Position numbers and translations under genes: made by a program. 64,000 bases of DNA, from positions 5,840,204 to 5,904,203 of the forward strand of contig JAPWDM010000021.1 of NCBI GenBank assembly GCA_035578155.1, read 5' to 3'. The notes beneath the pieces are model-generated. The model was not told where the DNA came from. It ran no database searches and was given only the letters and a program-made list of their open reading frames with translations. This stretch comes from Brachynemurus nebulosus. Lineage: Eukaryota; Arthropoda; Insecta; Neuroptera; Myrmeleontidae. This document shows, piece after piece, positions 10,780 to 23,539 of the stretch; the stretch's first letter is position 1, and every line of letters starts with the position of its first letter.

Positions 10780-11930
10780 ACATTTTAACCCGCACTTGAA
10801 AGTATTAATTTGACTGTGAACAAATGGACTTAAGCAATTCAAATGTCGAAACTGACAACAACTATAATAATAGTCCAGGTTTTGATCCAGAGGATCCAAA
10901 CCGTCGCCATCCAGGGCTACCCAGGAAGAAGTAAGTGATGAAAATTTTACTCGAGATTATTTTCTAATTATGCGCAATTTAAGAAAAAAAGTATCATGAA
11001 GAGAACACGTCAAAACATAATAAAATAGCTATTCTCTCAATTTTTGTGAAAGACTGGACTAATGAAAGAATACATTCTCTGAATTTAATGCATCAAAAAA
11101 CTTATTAACTCAAGTTAGAAATCTTGTAAAAGATCAGGGACTATTTCCAATAACAGTGGCAAAACAAGGAAAGAATTTACCACAGTCTGTCTGTGATACT
11201 GTCGTGAAATCTTATGAAAGTGATGACATAAGCAGAATTATGCCTGGTAAAAAGTATTTTAAATCAGTCGTCGTTGATGGTAACAGAATTCAATACCAAA
11301 AACGTTTAATTTTGGCGAATCTAAAGGAAACTTACGCTAGTTTTAAGGAAACTTATCCAGAGTTGAAGATAGGATTTACTAAATTTTGTATGTTGAGACC
11401 CAAATATTATATATTAGCAGGAACCCCTGGTACACATTCAGTGTGCATTTGCAGAATTCATCAAAACATAAAGTTAATGATATCTGGATGTAAGCTGAAT
11501 CAGTTATCTGACAAAAGATACTCTGATTATTCATCTTGCTTAAAAGCAATAACATGCAACCCACCGGAAGAAAATTGCTTCTATAATGAATGCTCTGATT
11601 GCTTAATAAATGGGATGAATTTTGAGTCAGAATTATGTGAAATATTTGAAAAAAACAACATAGAAAAGGTGGAATACAAACAGTGGGTGTCGACAGATAA
11701 ATGTGCCTTAATTACATCGCAACAGAAAGTGGATGATTTTATTCAAACTTTTTCTCACTGTTTATTCGAACTTCGTCTACATGATTTTATTTGTAAAAAA
11801 CAGAGTGAATTTTTAAGAAAAAAAGGAAGACATTAAAAGTGGTGAAGTGATAGTGATTGGTGATTTTGCCGAAAACTATTCTTACCAATTACATATTTTA
11901 CTTTAGGAGACGAACTTCGTCAACAGATAA
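10780..11930 (+). pseudogene. Cys-rich transposon protein of an uncharacterised family, C-terminal two-thirds
   Basis: Reading begins at ATG 10824 (MDLSNSNVETDNN) in a segment also found on the minus strand at 43018-42836. The frame is lost after a one-base deletion near 10900. A long open part runs 11156-11836. It contains VCDTVVKSYESDDISRIMPGKK, YQKRLILANLKETYASFK, FCMLRPKY, GTPGTHSVCICRIHQN, paired cysteines (FYNECSDCLI), and a W-x-STDK block; it then continues after a frameshift as EVIVIGDFAENYSY (about 11847-11880). From memory this order of motifs belongs to a protein family scattered through insect, cnidarian and other animal genomes as repeats and usually left unnamed. The GDFAENY acidic motif suggests a DDE-like nuclease core, but that is inference. 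The coding sequence ends in degenerate DNA at about 11930. Confidence 0.7.
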
Positions 11931-12052
11931 TATTAACCCTCCTTTTGAATTGCGATACATTGATTCTGATTCACATATGTGCTTGTTTTACCGTTATGTA
12001 CTAATGAGACCTATTGTCCCTATTATTCTAAATTTGTCTTCCAGTTTTCCAG

Positions 12053-13200
12053 AACAAAGTGAAAAACAAATTAATACTTCCAATAAAAATAGAATATCTT
12101 TCTCATACTATCATAGTATGTTTATCTATAGGATTTTGAAATGTACCTACTGAATTTTATTTGTAGAGAAAATATAATATTCCTTGGTGGTTTCTTTTTT
12201 GGTTTCTGACAAGAGAAATATAGTAACTCTATAACAACTGAATAAAAAGAACAAGTTTATTCCGGGGTCTAATATTACATGCTTTTTTGATTTTGTGATT
12301 TTGTACGTATATATATTTCAGAACAGATGTACGTACTTTCAAAAAAGTAATTTACCTTGAGCGGTGATTTTAATCATAAAGTGGCCATACAATCGTTAAA
12401 TTCAAGACAAAGACTGACGTAGATTTTAAAATAAACATTTCTAGTTCTAAAACAAAACAAAGGTCACCATATTGTCCCCTTTAAGGGCGAATTACCTCTA
12501 GTTGCTTCCTGAATTATGTAAGATGGTCCAGGAAACGAAAGGGCCAACGTGCTACAGATGTTGCAAAAGAAGCTGAAAAACGTGGATATCGACGTCGCAA
12601 AAAAGCTGTTACCAGTTACGAGAAAATTAAACTTCCAATAAAATCTTCACAAACATTAATGATACCAATAACAAACCAATTCTGGCTCCCAGTTATAAAC
12701 AAAACGATTACGCGATTATTGAAATAGGTCACTATGTTGTTCCCTTCCAGGGAGGATTCCATCCAGTTCATTTTTAAATTAGGTAGGATTATGCAGAAAG
12801 CGAAAATATATTAGAGGCTGACGAGCGGACCCATGCTGCCAAAGAAGCTGGTACCTGCTAAAGGAAATTAGAACCGCTGCCAAAGTGAAAAGGTAGACCC
12901 GATGAAAAATCGACCGAGATATACGTAAAAACGCATTTTAAAATGGATCAACTCGCCATGTTGTCCGCGACCAGGTCGTATTACCTCAAGTTCATTCTTG
13001 AATTAGATAAGATTCTATAGAAAGCGAAAGAGTGCAAGAGTTGATACCTGTTGGAGAAAATGTGCAAGAAGCTGACGAGCGACAGACGTGGCCAAAGAGT
13101 TAGTACCTGCTGAAGAAAATGTGTAAGACGCCAACGTGCAAGACGCCAAAATGTCATGCAAACCACCACAGGTGGAAGTGAAATATGGAAGCAAATTATA
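12053..13200. repeat. Right arm of E0
   Basis: Inverted partner of the left arm: 12053-12310 pairs with 6975-7242, 12395-12790 with 5866-6260, and 12780-13150 with the family A array. It includes the frameshifted copy of the about 100-codon open frame. 13200-13670 beyond it has a poly-T tract (13491-13504) and a short family A-like fragment near 13620; no gene seen. Confidence 0.8.
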
Positions 13201-13670
13201 AACGGAAATGATCATATGACCGTTGAAGATTACCAAGTTGTAGCCTTTCATTTTTAACTCGTCTTTTAGTTGCTTGAGATCGTATTCGCAACGGACATAT
13301 CCTATTCAATCCGCTCCTCAATTCCAAACCTTAGTAAAAGTAACTTTTTAGAACAATGAAGAACTTTCAGGACTGAATGAAAAATTAAACAAAAAGTCGA
13401 AGCACGCAACTAACGTTTTAATTCTATTTAATCACGCGCGCTCTAGTCTCAATTAAAGACTTGAAAAGAACTTGAGAATCCCATAACGTTTTTTTTTTTT
13501 TTTTTACTAAATTCCCAAATGCTAAGAAATTATCAGAACGAAAGGCAATTAAATTAGGAAAGTGACGATAAAAATTGTCCAAGCTTTAAAAACAAATCAG
13601 AAAAGTCATCCAAAAGGTCCTACAGATGTCGGAAAAGAAGCAACTATCATGTAGTAGTTATAGAAGCAAA

Positions 13671-14893
13671 TTATAAACGAATGGGTCCCCTAATTATGAA
13701 TGGTTGGAAAGCATTATTAATTATATGAGTTAACGGCTCAACAATATTTTCAGCATATTGTTTAATTATATGTGTGGAGACTCCGTCCCATCCAGATGAT
13801 TTTTTGTTTTTTAATAGCATTATTGCTTTTTGCAGTTCCTCAATATCGGAAGGAAAAAGGAAAAAACTATTTGGTACGTTATCTAAATTTTTACAATATG
13901 TTTTTGGTTCTGGTAAATCTAAGGACGTTGTTATATTCACAAAGTACCTATTGAATTCCTCAGCAATTTTTTGCTCATTAGAAGCACATGTATTGTCTAT
14001 TACTATTTTCAATGAAAGGCTGTTTTTATCAGAATTTAGGTTTTTGCTTTTGTTTATCATGTTCCAAACAGTTTGAGATTTATTTTCGGACTCGCTTATT
14101 AATTTTGAATTATAATCTAATTTAGTATTTTGGACTCGATTTCTAACATATTTTACTAACCACTTATAATATTATAATTTGAAAGATTATCTACGTTAAT
14201 TTTTAAATGTTTGAAAACTTTAATTTCTTCGTATACTTCACGTTTATGTGCCGATAAATATTTTATTTCAGGTGTGACCCAGGCATTGTTTTTTTTTATT
14301 ATTATTGAGGTGACGATCTTTTTTTAATTTAAAAGTAAAACTAGCATTAAAACAATGCATAAAAATACTGTGAAAGTAATTAAAACTTTCGTCTGCGTCG
14401 TTTGAATTGAAAACAGCGTCCCACGTCTGGTGTGTCAAAAATATTTAAAAATAGAATGACAATTATCTGAATATGATCGAACGTACCTTTTATGGGGAAA
14501 GTCATTTCCATAATCGTTTAAAATAGAGATATTGTTAAAACAAAATGATACCGGCAAATGATCAGATAGTGGCGCAATATTTTTATTTACAAAACATTTA
14601 AACTTATTAGCACTGACATTAGTTATAACATTATCAATTAATGTTATTGAATTATTTGTTATTCGTGTTGGTTCAGTAACACCAAAAAACATATTAAATG
14701 TAACCAGTAAAGTATGCAACTGTTTACCTTTTAAATCAGTGTTGTCTAAAAAATTCACGTTAAAATCTCCACATATTACAATAATAGGGTACTTTCGATC
14801 ATATTGAGTCAAAATATTTAAAAGCTCTTCTAGTTTAATTAAAAAAGTTCTAAAATCCCCTAACGGTGATCTATAAATGCTACTTACAATTTA
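13671..14893 (-). pseudogene. Non-LTR retrotransposon (jockey/CR1-like) endonuclease and RT start
   Basis: Going down the minus strand, 14890-14435 is open and encodes the second half of an AP-like endonuclease: YRSPLGDF, then ICGDFNVN, TLIDNVITN and SDHLPV, which carry the catalytic Asp/Asn and His residues. The first half of the domain is absent. 14285-14166 in another frame has W-V-T-P-E-I-K-Y. 14166-13690 is open and holds the linker (SQTVWNMINKSKN) and the beginning of reverse transcriptase (KKSSGWDGVSTHIIKQ), then ends abruptly after IINNAF at a junction with unrelated repeat DNA. The RT palm, YxDD box and 3' tail are therefore missing. It is truncated at both ends and broken between domains. 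Family placement within the jockey/CR1 group is uncertain. Confidence 0.85.
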
Positions 14894-14899
14894 GTTTTT

Positions 14900-17800
14900 T
14901 CTGGAAAGTGAGAAAATTTTCAAAATTTTTCATCTAATGATTTATTGTTTAATTTTTGTTCTTATTGTATTTGTATATAAACATGACATTTCGCACAAAC
15001 AAACCAAATATCTATACTACAGTTAAAGGGTCGCTAAAAACTATCGAACCGTGCATTTCGGGTAGGCAGCTATTTTTTTTTTTAAATTCGTAGAAGGACT
15101 TGTGATGAGCGTAAAACTGAGTTTTCGGGACTGTCGGTGTTGTCATTCAGCCGCCGTCTTGGAAAAAAGGTCAAAACTAATTTTTCGATTATCTTTGTAA
15201 CCGTAGGTCCGACAAAAATTTGGAAGAATCATTTTTATAGGAAATTTTATTTTCTATAATTTTTATTTGAAACTTTTTATCGAAAAATTGATATTAACAA
15301 ATATATTCCTAAAAGAGCGTGAAAGATTTGAGAATGGAAAACTTTGAGGGGTTATAACTTTTCTGTTTCCAACAAGATTAGTGCTTCTTATATTTTTCAT
15401 AGAGAATTTCTTGGCGAACAATTTGATGTATTAACTTTTATTATTAAGCTCACAGTTATCGAGTTTGCGCGTTGCAAAGATGAGTAAGTGTGATATACAG
15501 CTAAATAAAACTGTTTACATTTTTTATTTAAATGAAACATTTTGAAACATCTATACCTATTAATAATAGAATTAGGAAAAAATTTATAAGATTTTGTGAC
15601 GAACACACACCTAATCTATCAGTAGAGGACCACCCCAAGGGTGGCATAAAGGATTCCAAATTTTGAAATTTTGCTTCCTTTTTATTTTTAAGTTACGTCT
15701 TCAAACTTTAAAATTTTTGTTAGAAAAATTATACGTTAAATTAAAATTGTTTATTCATTTCTATAATTACGAATAAAAGACAACTGACATCAGAAAATTG
15801 TACTATTATTAATTAAATGAAAATTAAATATTGATTTCGTAGAGAATTTTGAAATATTTGATTTAAAAGTACAGTGAAGTCAAAATTATTATCTAGAAGT
15901 CTGGGGCCCCAAATACAACCCAAATTAAACAGCTGGACAGACCTCGACAAAATGTGAAAATTATATATTGTCATTCAAATATGAATATTACTTATTTTTG
16001 GTGGAAAGGGAAGTTAGGCGAGCGAAGCGAAGCATTATAAGTAACTTAGAATACGTATTGTAAACTATTTTATACAGAATTTTAGAATACCATTATAAAA
16101 ATTGGAATAAGGTCAAAATTGTCTCCCAGAACCACAAAATATAAAGTTCAAATTAAAAAGCTGAATGGTTCTTGGCAAATTTTCCCTTATTGTTAGACAC
16201 TATCAGGATTTTGGAAAAAATGAAAGTGTGATTAAAATTTTCCACCAGGACCTCCGTTCCTCAAGAAATGCTTAAACTTGAAGTACGTACTATTAAACCC
16301 ATCATCACGGGTGTCTGCACAAAAATTTCAAAGTGGGGAAATTAGCTATTCTATTGAAATATGAACATGACTTACTTTAGAGTAGAAATGTCTTTAGGGC
16401 GGAAAAATAGTCAGGTCGAGGTCTGCAGGTCACAATTTGAAAGAATGGATTGACTTTTGAAATAAAAATGGACGGAAATAAAGAACTTTCTACGGAATCG
16501 AAAGCGAACGGGAATGGCATTGAAGATAATGTAACTCCATTTCGGGACTTGGAATAAAAACTGAGAACGAGACTAAATTTGATGAACTGGACGGAATTTG
16601 ACCATTTTTCTCGGGATTTGAAGTGGGTAGGAATGAAAAATTAATTTTTGGAGTGGGTGGGAATGGGACAAAAATATTACCCCTTGAGGCTTTTCTACTC
16701 AAGAGTTATTTAACGAGCGAAGCCAATCACTGTAAATAACTAATTTCGTAGAAATTTTCAGGATATCTGACTTAAAAATAATTAGATCTTTAATTCTGAT
16801 CATTTTACGTAGATGAAACTGCGGGTCAGAGCTATAAAATAATAAGTGTTGTAGGAAATTATATAAAACACCAAAGTGAAAACAAAACAAACATCTGAGT
16901 CAGCGAAGCTAGGACGGGACGTTAGTTTAGTCTATTTTGATTAAGTTATAACAAGAAAACTGATATTTAGCAGTTCTTCACACCACCTACATATCATTTT
17001 AGTACTTTTTATTAGAGATTTTTCAGGATGCGTAAAATTTTGAAAGCTAGTATTTTAATTGATCTATTTTATTTTGAATTATCGTATTCAAAAAAATCAA
17101 CCATTTACATTCCGCTAAAAAATATGGTCAAATAAGGTTGTACAGTAAAGAATCGAAATTTTTTAAAATTTTCTATGATCCATTCTACTAATAAATATAG
17201 GTTTTAAGTAGTAACAAAAATTAAATGAAAATGTATTTCATACTAGTGAGCGCTTAGTTATACATAGTTAAACAATTTAATTTTGTAAAATATTATTTCT
17301 TATTAGTTATTACTTAAAAGAAAAGGGACCATTTTTACTGAACAAGTGTAAATGGATGAGATTTATTATTAATAAGAGTTTAAGGTGTTAAAATAAAACA
17401 ATTTAAATATCACACTCATCTCCGTAACCTTTGTACACTGGCCAGGTAAGTAGACAGGCCCTAGAGCTTATAGTTTCATCCAGTTCAAAACGGGAAAAAA
17501 TGTAATCTTTAAGCATGGTATATTCGAAACGATAAACAGGTAATTAATGTCCTAAATAATCATCCGATTACCATGAGACTTTCGTGCCGCAGACGTGGCG
17601 AATTCTTGCCCCATGTCTAATGTTCTTGCGAGGTATTGTCCTCGTTAAGACGTAAGTATCTCGAATTTCCATTAGTGAGTTCCGAGAACATGAGAAGAGT
17701 TGATTTTGGTGCAGTTCTAAGTTTCTACGAGGGACTGGGCGTTATCTAGTTCCTTTTGAAGGATGTGGAGTACATTGAGTCCGTTTTGGTGACCTATATG

Positions 17801-18198
17801 TGATGGCAGCTCTGAATCCCGACCCACTTACAGCTTTCGCTTATTCATTCATACATCCCACTAACAGTTTTGAAAAGAAAAGCTTTAAGCACTACGGATA
17901 GTGTGGAGAAGCATTAATACGTAGTATATAGTTTTAGTAATATCGTATTAGCAAATAAAGTAATGATATGCTTGATTCAATATCGTTTAAACGAATCAAC
18001 AATTTTTTAATTACAATTTTCACTTACTTATTTTTAAAAGCTGTAACTTAGTAACTAGGAGCCCGATAATTAAATTTAATACTACAATTTTTTCGCCGAG
18101 AAATATTCTACAAAAAATATAAGAAGCAATTTTTTTGTCGGGTCAAAAATAGGAAAGTTATTTGACCTCAAAGGTTTTCCTTCCTAAATCCTTCCCAC
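14900..18198. other. Gene-poor AT-rich stretch
   Basis: About 3.3 kb with no recognisable protein domain, RNA gene or element end. Short open frames here (for instance 16490-16702 minus, Ser/Pro-rich) have no family resemblance. I see no large internal repeat. Confidence 0.5.
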
Positions 18199-19812
18199 TA
18201 CTCAAAACAAAATAAGGGCCACTCATGTTTTGCTGCATAAGTTTATTTTTATATAAGTTATAGTATAAGGTATGCTTACATTTATTTAATAAACTATTTT
18301 TTTACTAAATAACATTAATTTTAATAAGATTAAATAAAAAATTAATCCATAATTGCATTTTTTTAGGATTTTATCATTTTTATAGTCATTTTTACAGTCA
18401 TCAACAAACGTTCACGCTTTGAGTAAAAGCACACATTATGCAACTTTTCGGTGATTTAATATCGAGTATGCCCTCGCCTTTTTAAAACACATTCTTGAAG
18501 CCTCCTCGGCATGCTTTCAATAAGATACCTAACGTTTTCATCAGGAATCTCCTCCCAACATCTTCTCAAGACGTCAATCAGTTGCTTTTGGGTGTGCACA
18601 TCCTCTCCGGCTGTTCTGACTCGCCGTTTTAATTGATCCCAAAGATGTTCTGTTGGGTTCAAGTCAGGGCTATTTGCAGGCCACGGTAAAACCTGTATAT
18701 TAGCCTCCCTAAGGACAGTTGTCGTCGCTCGAGCGGTATGCGCTCGGGCATTATCCTGCATCAGGATAAATACGTCGGCCGCTCGTTGTGCAAAGGGGAT
18801 CACATGGGGTCTGACAACGTATTCGATGTAACTTTGAGCCATCACAGTACCTTCGTTCAGGAAAACAAGCTCAGTTTTGCTTCTGACTAATTCCACCCCA
18901 GACTAATTCCACTCCAGACCATGACATTAGGACCGCCAAATCTGTCGCGTTCATGAATGTGACGATCAGAAAACCTTTCCCCACTTCTTCTCCACACTGT
19001 TACACGTCGATCATCACTAAAAAACTTCACCTTGCACTCATCTGTGAAGAGTACGTAACGCTATTCCTCCAAGCCCCATTCAAGGTGTTCACGTGCAAAT
19101 CTTAAACGGTTGGCATGATGCGCTCCGGTCAGTTTGGTACGGATTACTGGTCTTCTTGAATGTTGTTGGTCTTCATGCAAACGATTTCGTATGGTCTGAT
19201 TACTGGCAACAGTACCAGTAGATCGATGTAACCGATTTTGCAGAGTACCTGCGGTAACAATCGACTCACGTCGTGCACACAGTCGAATGTAATGGTTTTC
19301 ACGGGCAGTGGTAGCACGAACTCTTCCTGAGCCACGCTGCCGGGTTACACTACCGGTGTGCTGATACCGATTTCAAACATTTTGAATAGCCCTTCGTGAA
19401 GAACCCAACTGCAGAGCCACGGAACGTTGAGATTGACCACCCTCAATCATCGTTACGGCTCTGGTAGCAGTAGCTTCGTCAATATGGTGTCGAATTCTCG
19501 GCATTGTAAAAATAAATGATTGAATAACACGCCAAACTTCAAAAAACAACCTCAGCAATCAAGAATCTGGCGCAAACTGATTTAAAATCAAATTCAAAAA
19601 AATAAGTCAAACTAACCACTTGACGCTGTGCGACACAAAAAAACGTTTAAATCTTCCCCTCAACAATAATATCACTTAAACCTAACTGTTATCATTTACT
19701 CAACCACTTAATATCATAACAACAGTCCTTTAGAAAAGTTATTTTGACGTGGATCGACATAAATCAGTTTTAAAATACAAACTTTCAAGTGGCCCTTATT
19801 TTGTTTTGGGTA
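18199..19812 (-). mobile_element. Tc1/mariner transposon, complete ends, dead
   Basis: The left end after TA (18199-18200) reads CTCAAAACAAAATAAGGGCC; the right end, read inward from TA (19811-19812), reads CCCAAAACAAAATAAGGGCC, giving inverted repeats of about 25 bp with a TA target duplication. The single gene is on the minus strand and is broken. The size of about 1.6 kb is normal for the family. Confidence 0.93.
18456..19504 (-). pseudogene. Tc1-type DD34E transposase, degenerate
   Basis: The start codon at 19504 begins MPRIRHHIDEATATRAV, a paired-like HTH DNA-binding domain (GQSQRSVALQLGSSRRAIQNV). The middle is shifted; EWGLEE is followed by a stop (19061-19063) where a Trp is expected, then VLFTDECKVKFF with the first catalytic Asp. 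GGPNVMVWSGIS is followed by a 16-bp tandem duplication (GACTAATTCCAC.CCA, about 18885-18916) that disrupts the frame. The rest, 18890-18456, is open: VFILMQDNARAHTA has the second Asp and NSPDLNPTEHLWD the catalytic Glu, with exactly 34 residues between them, so DD34E. All three catalytic residues survive although the frame does not. Confidence 0.93.
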
Positions 19813-20040
19813 GTATATAAAAAAAAAAGATTTTTTTTTGTTATTAAAATATCAAATTGGTATAGTTAATGTTCCCTAAAATTGAAAATAATAAGTTATT
19901 TAAAAAATTTTTATTCATGGTCTTTAACATTTCGTGACTCACGAATTATTCACGACAAGAAATTAAATGTCACGATCACGCCGGGTCACGCGTGAATTAA
20001 CGTTTGGCACATCTCTACTGCCTATATATGTATATATGTA

Positions 20041-20042
20041 TG

Positions 20043-20101
<59 letters not shown>
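20041..20101. repeat. (TA)n microsatellite
   Basis: About 27 AT dinucleotides following TATGTATGTAACTATA. Confidence 0.95.
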
Positions 20102-20104
<3 letters not shown>

Positions 20105-20284
20105 CAATAATTTAGTTTTGCTTTTAATTAAATAAATCCTTTGATTTAAAATACGTCTTGAAAAATACGTCTTTTATAATAATCGTCCTAAGTCGTCTTT
20201 ATATATCGTCCTCAAAATACGTCTCTATTTTTTTATCATAGCTAACTTAACATTATTGCTCAATTTTTAGAACAATTATAAAAA

Positions 20285-20490
20285 AATTAAAATACCCCTG
20301 TTGCAGCATCCTGCATAACATAGCGAATTTCCATTTACAAAAGTACGTTTTTCTCGGAAACTAGTTGATATAGAGTAATTGTAAATAAAAATACGCCTAT
20401 CGCAGCATCCTGCATAACATAGCGAATTTACATTTACAAAAGTACGTTTTTCTCGGAAACTGGTTGATATAGAGTAATTGTAAATAAAAA
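20285..20490. repeat. Tandem duplication of about 103 bp
   Basis: GCAGCATCCTGCATAACATA to GAGTAATTGTAAATAAAAA occurs twice head to tail. The CATCCTGCATAACATAGCG core also occurs near 59928, so this is part of a dispersed repeat. Flanking 19813-20280 and 20490-22100 contain no recognisable gene; 21240-22100 lies just downstream of the gypsy fragment and may include its 3' region, but I could not define an LTR. Confidence 0.8.
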
Positions 20491-22122
20491 AACCTTCTTT
20501 ATGTGAATTTTCCGTCTCATTCTGCCAAATTTTTTTCACGAAAAATGTCCAAAACACCGGAAACATTTTCACGAAATTTCTTAAAAATAAGATGTTTCGT
20601 TCTTGAGTTATCGTGCGGACACTTAGTAAACATATATATAAATGTGTCGAAAATCTTACTTTTAATAAATTTCTTTCCAAGTCCGTGGACCAAAAAAAGA
20701 AACCGGAAAAATTTCGGAAATTTTTTTTTTCATTGTACTTATTAGGATTGAGCGATATACGTTGCTTTGAAAATTTTTTTATCGCAAGATCTGAAAACTA
20801 GAAACTTCCAGCTTTAAATTGCTTTGCTTACGACTATGATACGACCATTTTTCACGAAGATACAGCCATTTGAAAAATCGCTAAAAATTTGGAATTTTTT
20901 TTTATTCTTTAATTATTTCCGCTAGTGTATAATTTTATGATATTTAATGTAGCAGAAAGGTGGTTATTTATATTTGGCAGATAATCTATAAGACAAAATT
21001 TTATTGAATGTAAATTAGTCTGCTTGTATTTTTTAAATATTTGTAGGTGTACGAAATAGCGCAGAGTAAGGGCGCGTAATCGAGAATACACCTACACTCG
21101 ACTGTTCAGGGCCAACGCCAATAGCATAATATACAACGATCACTCGTATCGTGATTGACTGACAGACGTGACTCTGAAAGAGAAAGTGCTGAGGGCCCAC
21201 CCAAGATAATATCTTAGGTCCAGAGGTTGAAGGAAGGATCAATTGACAAACAATATTTTAAGCTGTAATAAAATATATTTACAATTATTTATTTATTTAT
21301 TTACAGTGTAAAAGAAAATTCGTTTAAGAATAAAAATTGAAATTTAAAGCGAATACAACTCTATACTTATTTAGGGATTTAACAATATGCGACAACATTT
21401 AAAATATTATATGAAAGTCATATGTAAAGAAAACTTATCAAATTAAACTTGAAAAGTTCGTAAAGTCTTTCCCTTTGCGAAGACCTAGGGCCGACGCGGG
21501 AAGTATAATTCACGAATTGAAGTTCGAGAATGTATACGTAATCAAAATGAAATAGTTAAATGAATGTATCAATTGATACATATGAGCACCCGTCTCATAT
21601 GAAAGAAATCTGAGAATAATTCATGACTGCATATCTATTTAGGAAACGAATGTACTTACAATTCTATAATTTCATATGCAGATTAAATATACGAACGAGG
21701 TTTCATTGTAGATGAATCACATCGGACGATCTTGTAGGATAAAATAAAATAAAATCGATTAGCAATCGATACCCGTTGTTAAATCATACTACTGTATGTG
21801 TTTTCAAGTAAACTGAATAGTCAACTACGTTTAAGTACAGCCCGTGAACTGTTGTACTTCAACTGACTGCGTACTCCAACTGATTGTTCGATGTGAGTCA
21901 GCCACCAATCAAACCTCTGAAATTACGTGTACATTTTCTAGAAAAGACGAATATGAAAACATATAATTATGTATAAACAAGTTATATAAAATTTAATTAA
22001 TTAATCATGATAAAGTTAAAATTAACACTATGAGATGGCGAATTGATTTGTTATTAGAGTAATACAGAAATCATAGCATGTAGAAAAAGGTTAATTCGCT
22101 TTCTCATAGCTAGATGGCGAAA

Positions 22123-22990
22123 CTAATTCCATAAAACGGTGGATTGAAGTTGAATACTATTGTCTTTGTTATTTGGTTTAGTCTTTAAACAAACTTTACA
22201 CACATTCACAAATCCTTTTACTGATTTATATAAGTTTTTATTCCAAAAACGTTTAGCGATTTCCCTGTATGTTTTAGTTACGCCATCGTGAGAAATTTCA
22301 TGATAATACTTAATTACATATGACTTTAACTTATCTGGTAATACAATTCGTTTTAATTTACGATGTCCTGTGAAGTGAACCAACAAGCCGTCGCTGATTG
22401 CGAAATTTGTAACATTTGAACCGGCCTTTAATTGACCGTAAATGAATTTGCAATCGTCAGAAAGCTTCTGGGCTTCTTTCACAGAAAAATATGCATCTGG
22501 GTTAGATAACAATGTATTTATCATAAAAGATGTATCTAAGGATTTTAAATTAGAATTTTTATTTTCATTTGCTTCCAAAGTATTTTCTTCATTCGAAGAA
22601 AACAATCTGGAAAGAGTATCAACCGTGTAATTTGCGGCACCTTTGATATGTATGGGAGTAAAGTTATATCTTGATAATGATAATAACCAGCGATTTAATT
22701 TATTAAATCTTTGTGGCGTTTTAAGAAGCCAAGTAAGAGCGGAACAATCTGTTTCTAAAATAAAGTGACGATCTAAAAGAAAGTCTTTGAAGTGGTTGAT
22801 GGATTGTACAACTGCTAAAGTGTCTAACTCGTACGAGGAATAACGTGATTGAGCTGGATTTAGGCGACGGGAAAAATATTGTATGGGGTGTCGACCATCT
22901 TGAAATTGTTGACTCAAGACGGCGGCTATCCCGGTGGATGACGCGTCGCAAGAAACAATAAATTCTTTATTGAAATCTGGAAATGATAAT
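22123..22990 (-). pseudogene. Ty3/gypsy pol fragment: RNase H and integrase zinc domain
   Basis: An open stretch with the RNase H signature of gypsy pol: FIVSCDASSTGIAAVLSQ (Asp), YSSYELDTLAVVQSINHFK (Glu), FILETDCSALTWLLK (Asp), and DTLSRLF. It is followed by the integrase HHCC zinc domain: YHEISHDGVTKTYREIAKRF, then VNVCKVCLKTKP. It stops at LQSTVLWN, before the integrase DDE core. Upstream, reverse transcriptase and gag are absent because the sequence joins an unrelated repeat at about 23000-23030. The frame is intact within the fragment, suggesting fairly recent loss of the rest. It is a different copy, and probably a different lineage, from the env-bearing relic at 54-57 kb. Confidence 0.92.
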
Positions 22991-23539
22991 GTAAAAATGT
23001 AAATGTAATTATAAATGTAATGATAATGCATAGAATTATTTAACATTTGATACAAATTTTAAATACAGTCAAGTACCGTATTGTCCAAACCAAATACAAA
23101 GCAATTAGATAATCTAGAAATTCTCGAAACTTCAAAAACACATCAGATTAAAAAAAAACCATCAACTAAAGCCAAATATCAGCAAATGGTAGCGCCTCAA
23201 AAGTATTAGTTTATTTTCGATTTTGAAACTATAAATATATCCCTAAACATAAAGGATAAAGAATAACCACCTATGGATACAAATTATCGTCAATGTCATT
23301 ATTAAAGCCATCGAAAAAGAAAGCGAAATATCAACAAATGGTAGCACCTCAAAACCGGAACGTGAGCGACGCCGGTAACGAAAATATTCAATAGGTCGTT
23401 GAATAGTAATAGAAAGAGGTCGTAGAACATGCAAAAGAAGTTGTGCTACCTACAAACAACCATCACAAAAGTGAAGTATCGACAAATGGTAGCGCTTATT
23501 TTTAACGATACTAGTATCTGAATGATTGTCAGATGTAGA

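Larger units (their letters stand above)
4620..13200. mobile_element. Large inverted-repeat (foldback-like) structure E0
   Basis: Left-arm blocks 4640-5860, 5860-6260 and 6975-7242 reappear inverted as right-arm blocks 12780-13150, 12395-12790 and 12053-12310. The left arm has about 700 bp (6265-6975) with no right-arm partner and more family A units than the right arm. The interior (7243-12050) carries a Tigger relic and a Cys-rich transposon gene relic. I found no target-site duplication, so calling it a transposon is inference; it could also be a fold-back duplication of a repeat cluster. 3900-4620 to the left is AT-rich with no gene seen. Confidence 0.6.

Noticed and set aside
13492..13670. 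Poly-T tract as the poly-A tail of the nearby non-LTR relic
   Set aside because: The relic is cut in its RT start at about 13690 and family A-like DNA lies between, so the tract cannot be its own 3' tail.
16490..16702. Ser/Pro-rich minus-strand open frame
   Set aside because: Low complexity, no start context, no conserved copy, no domain.
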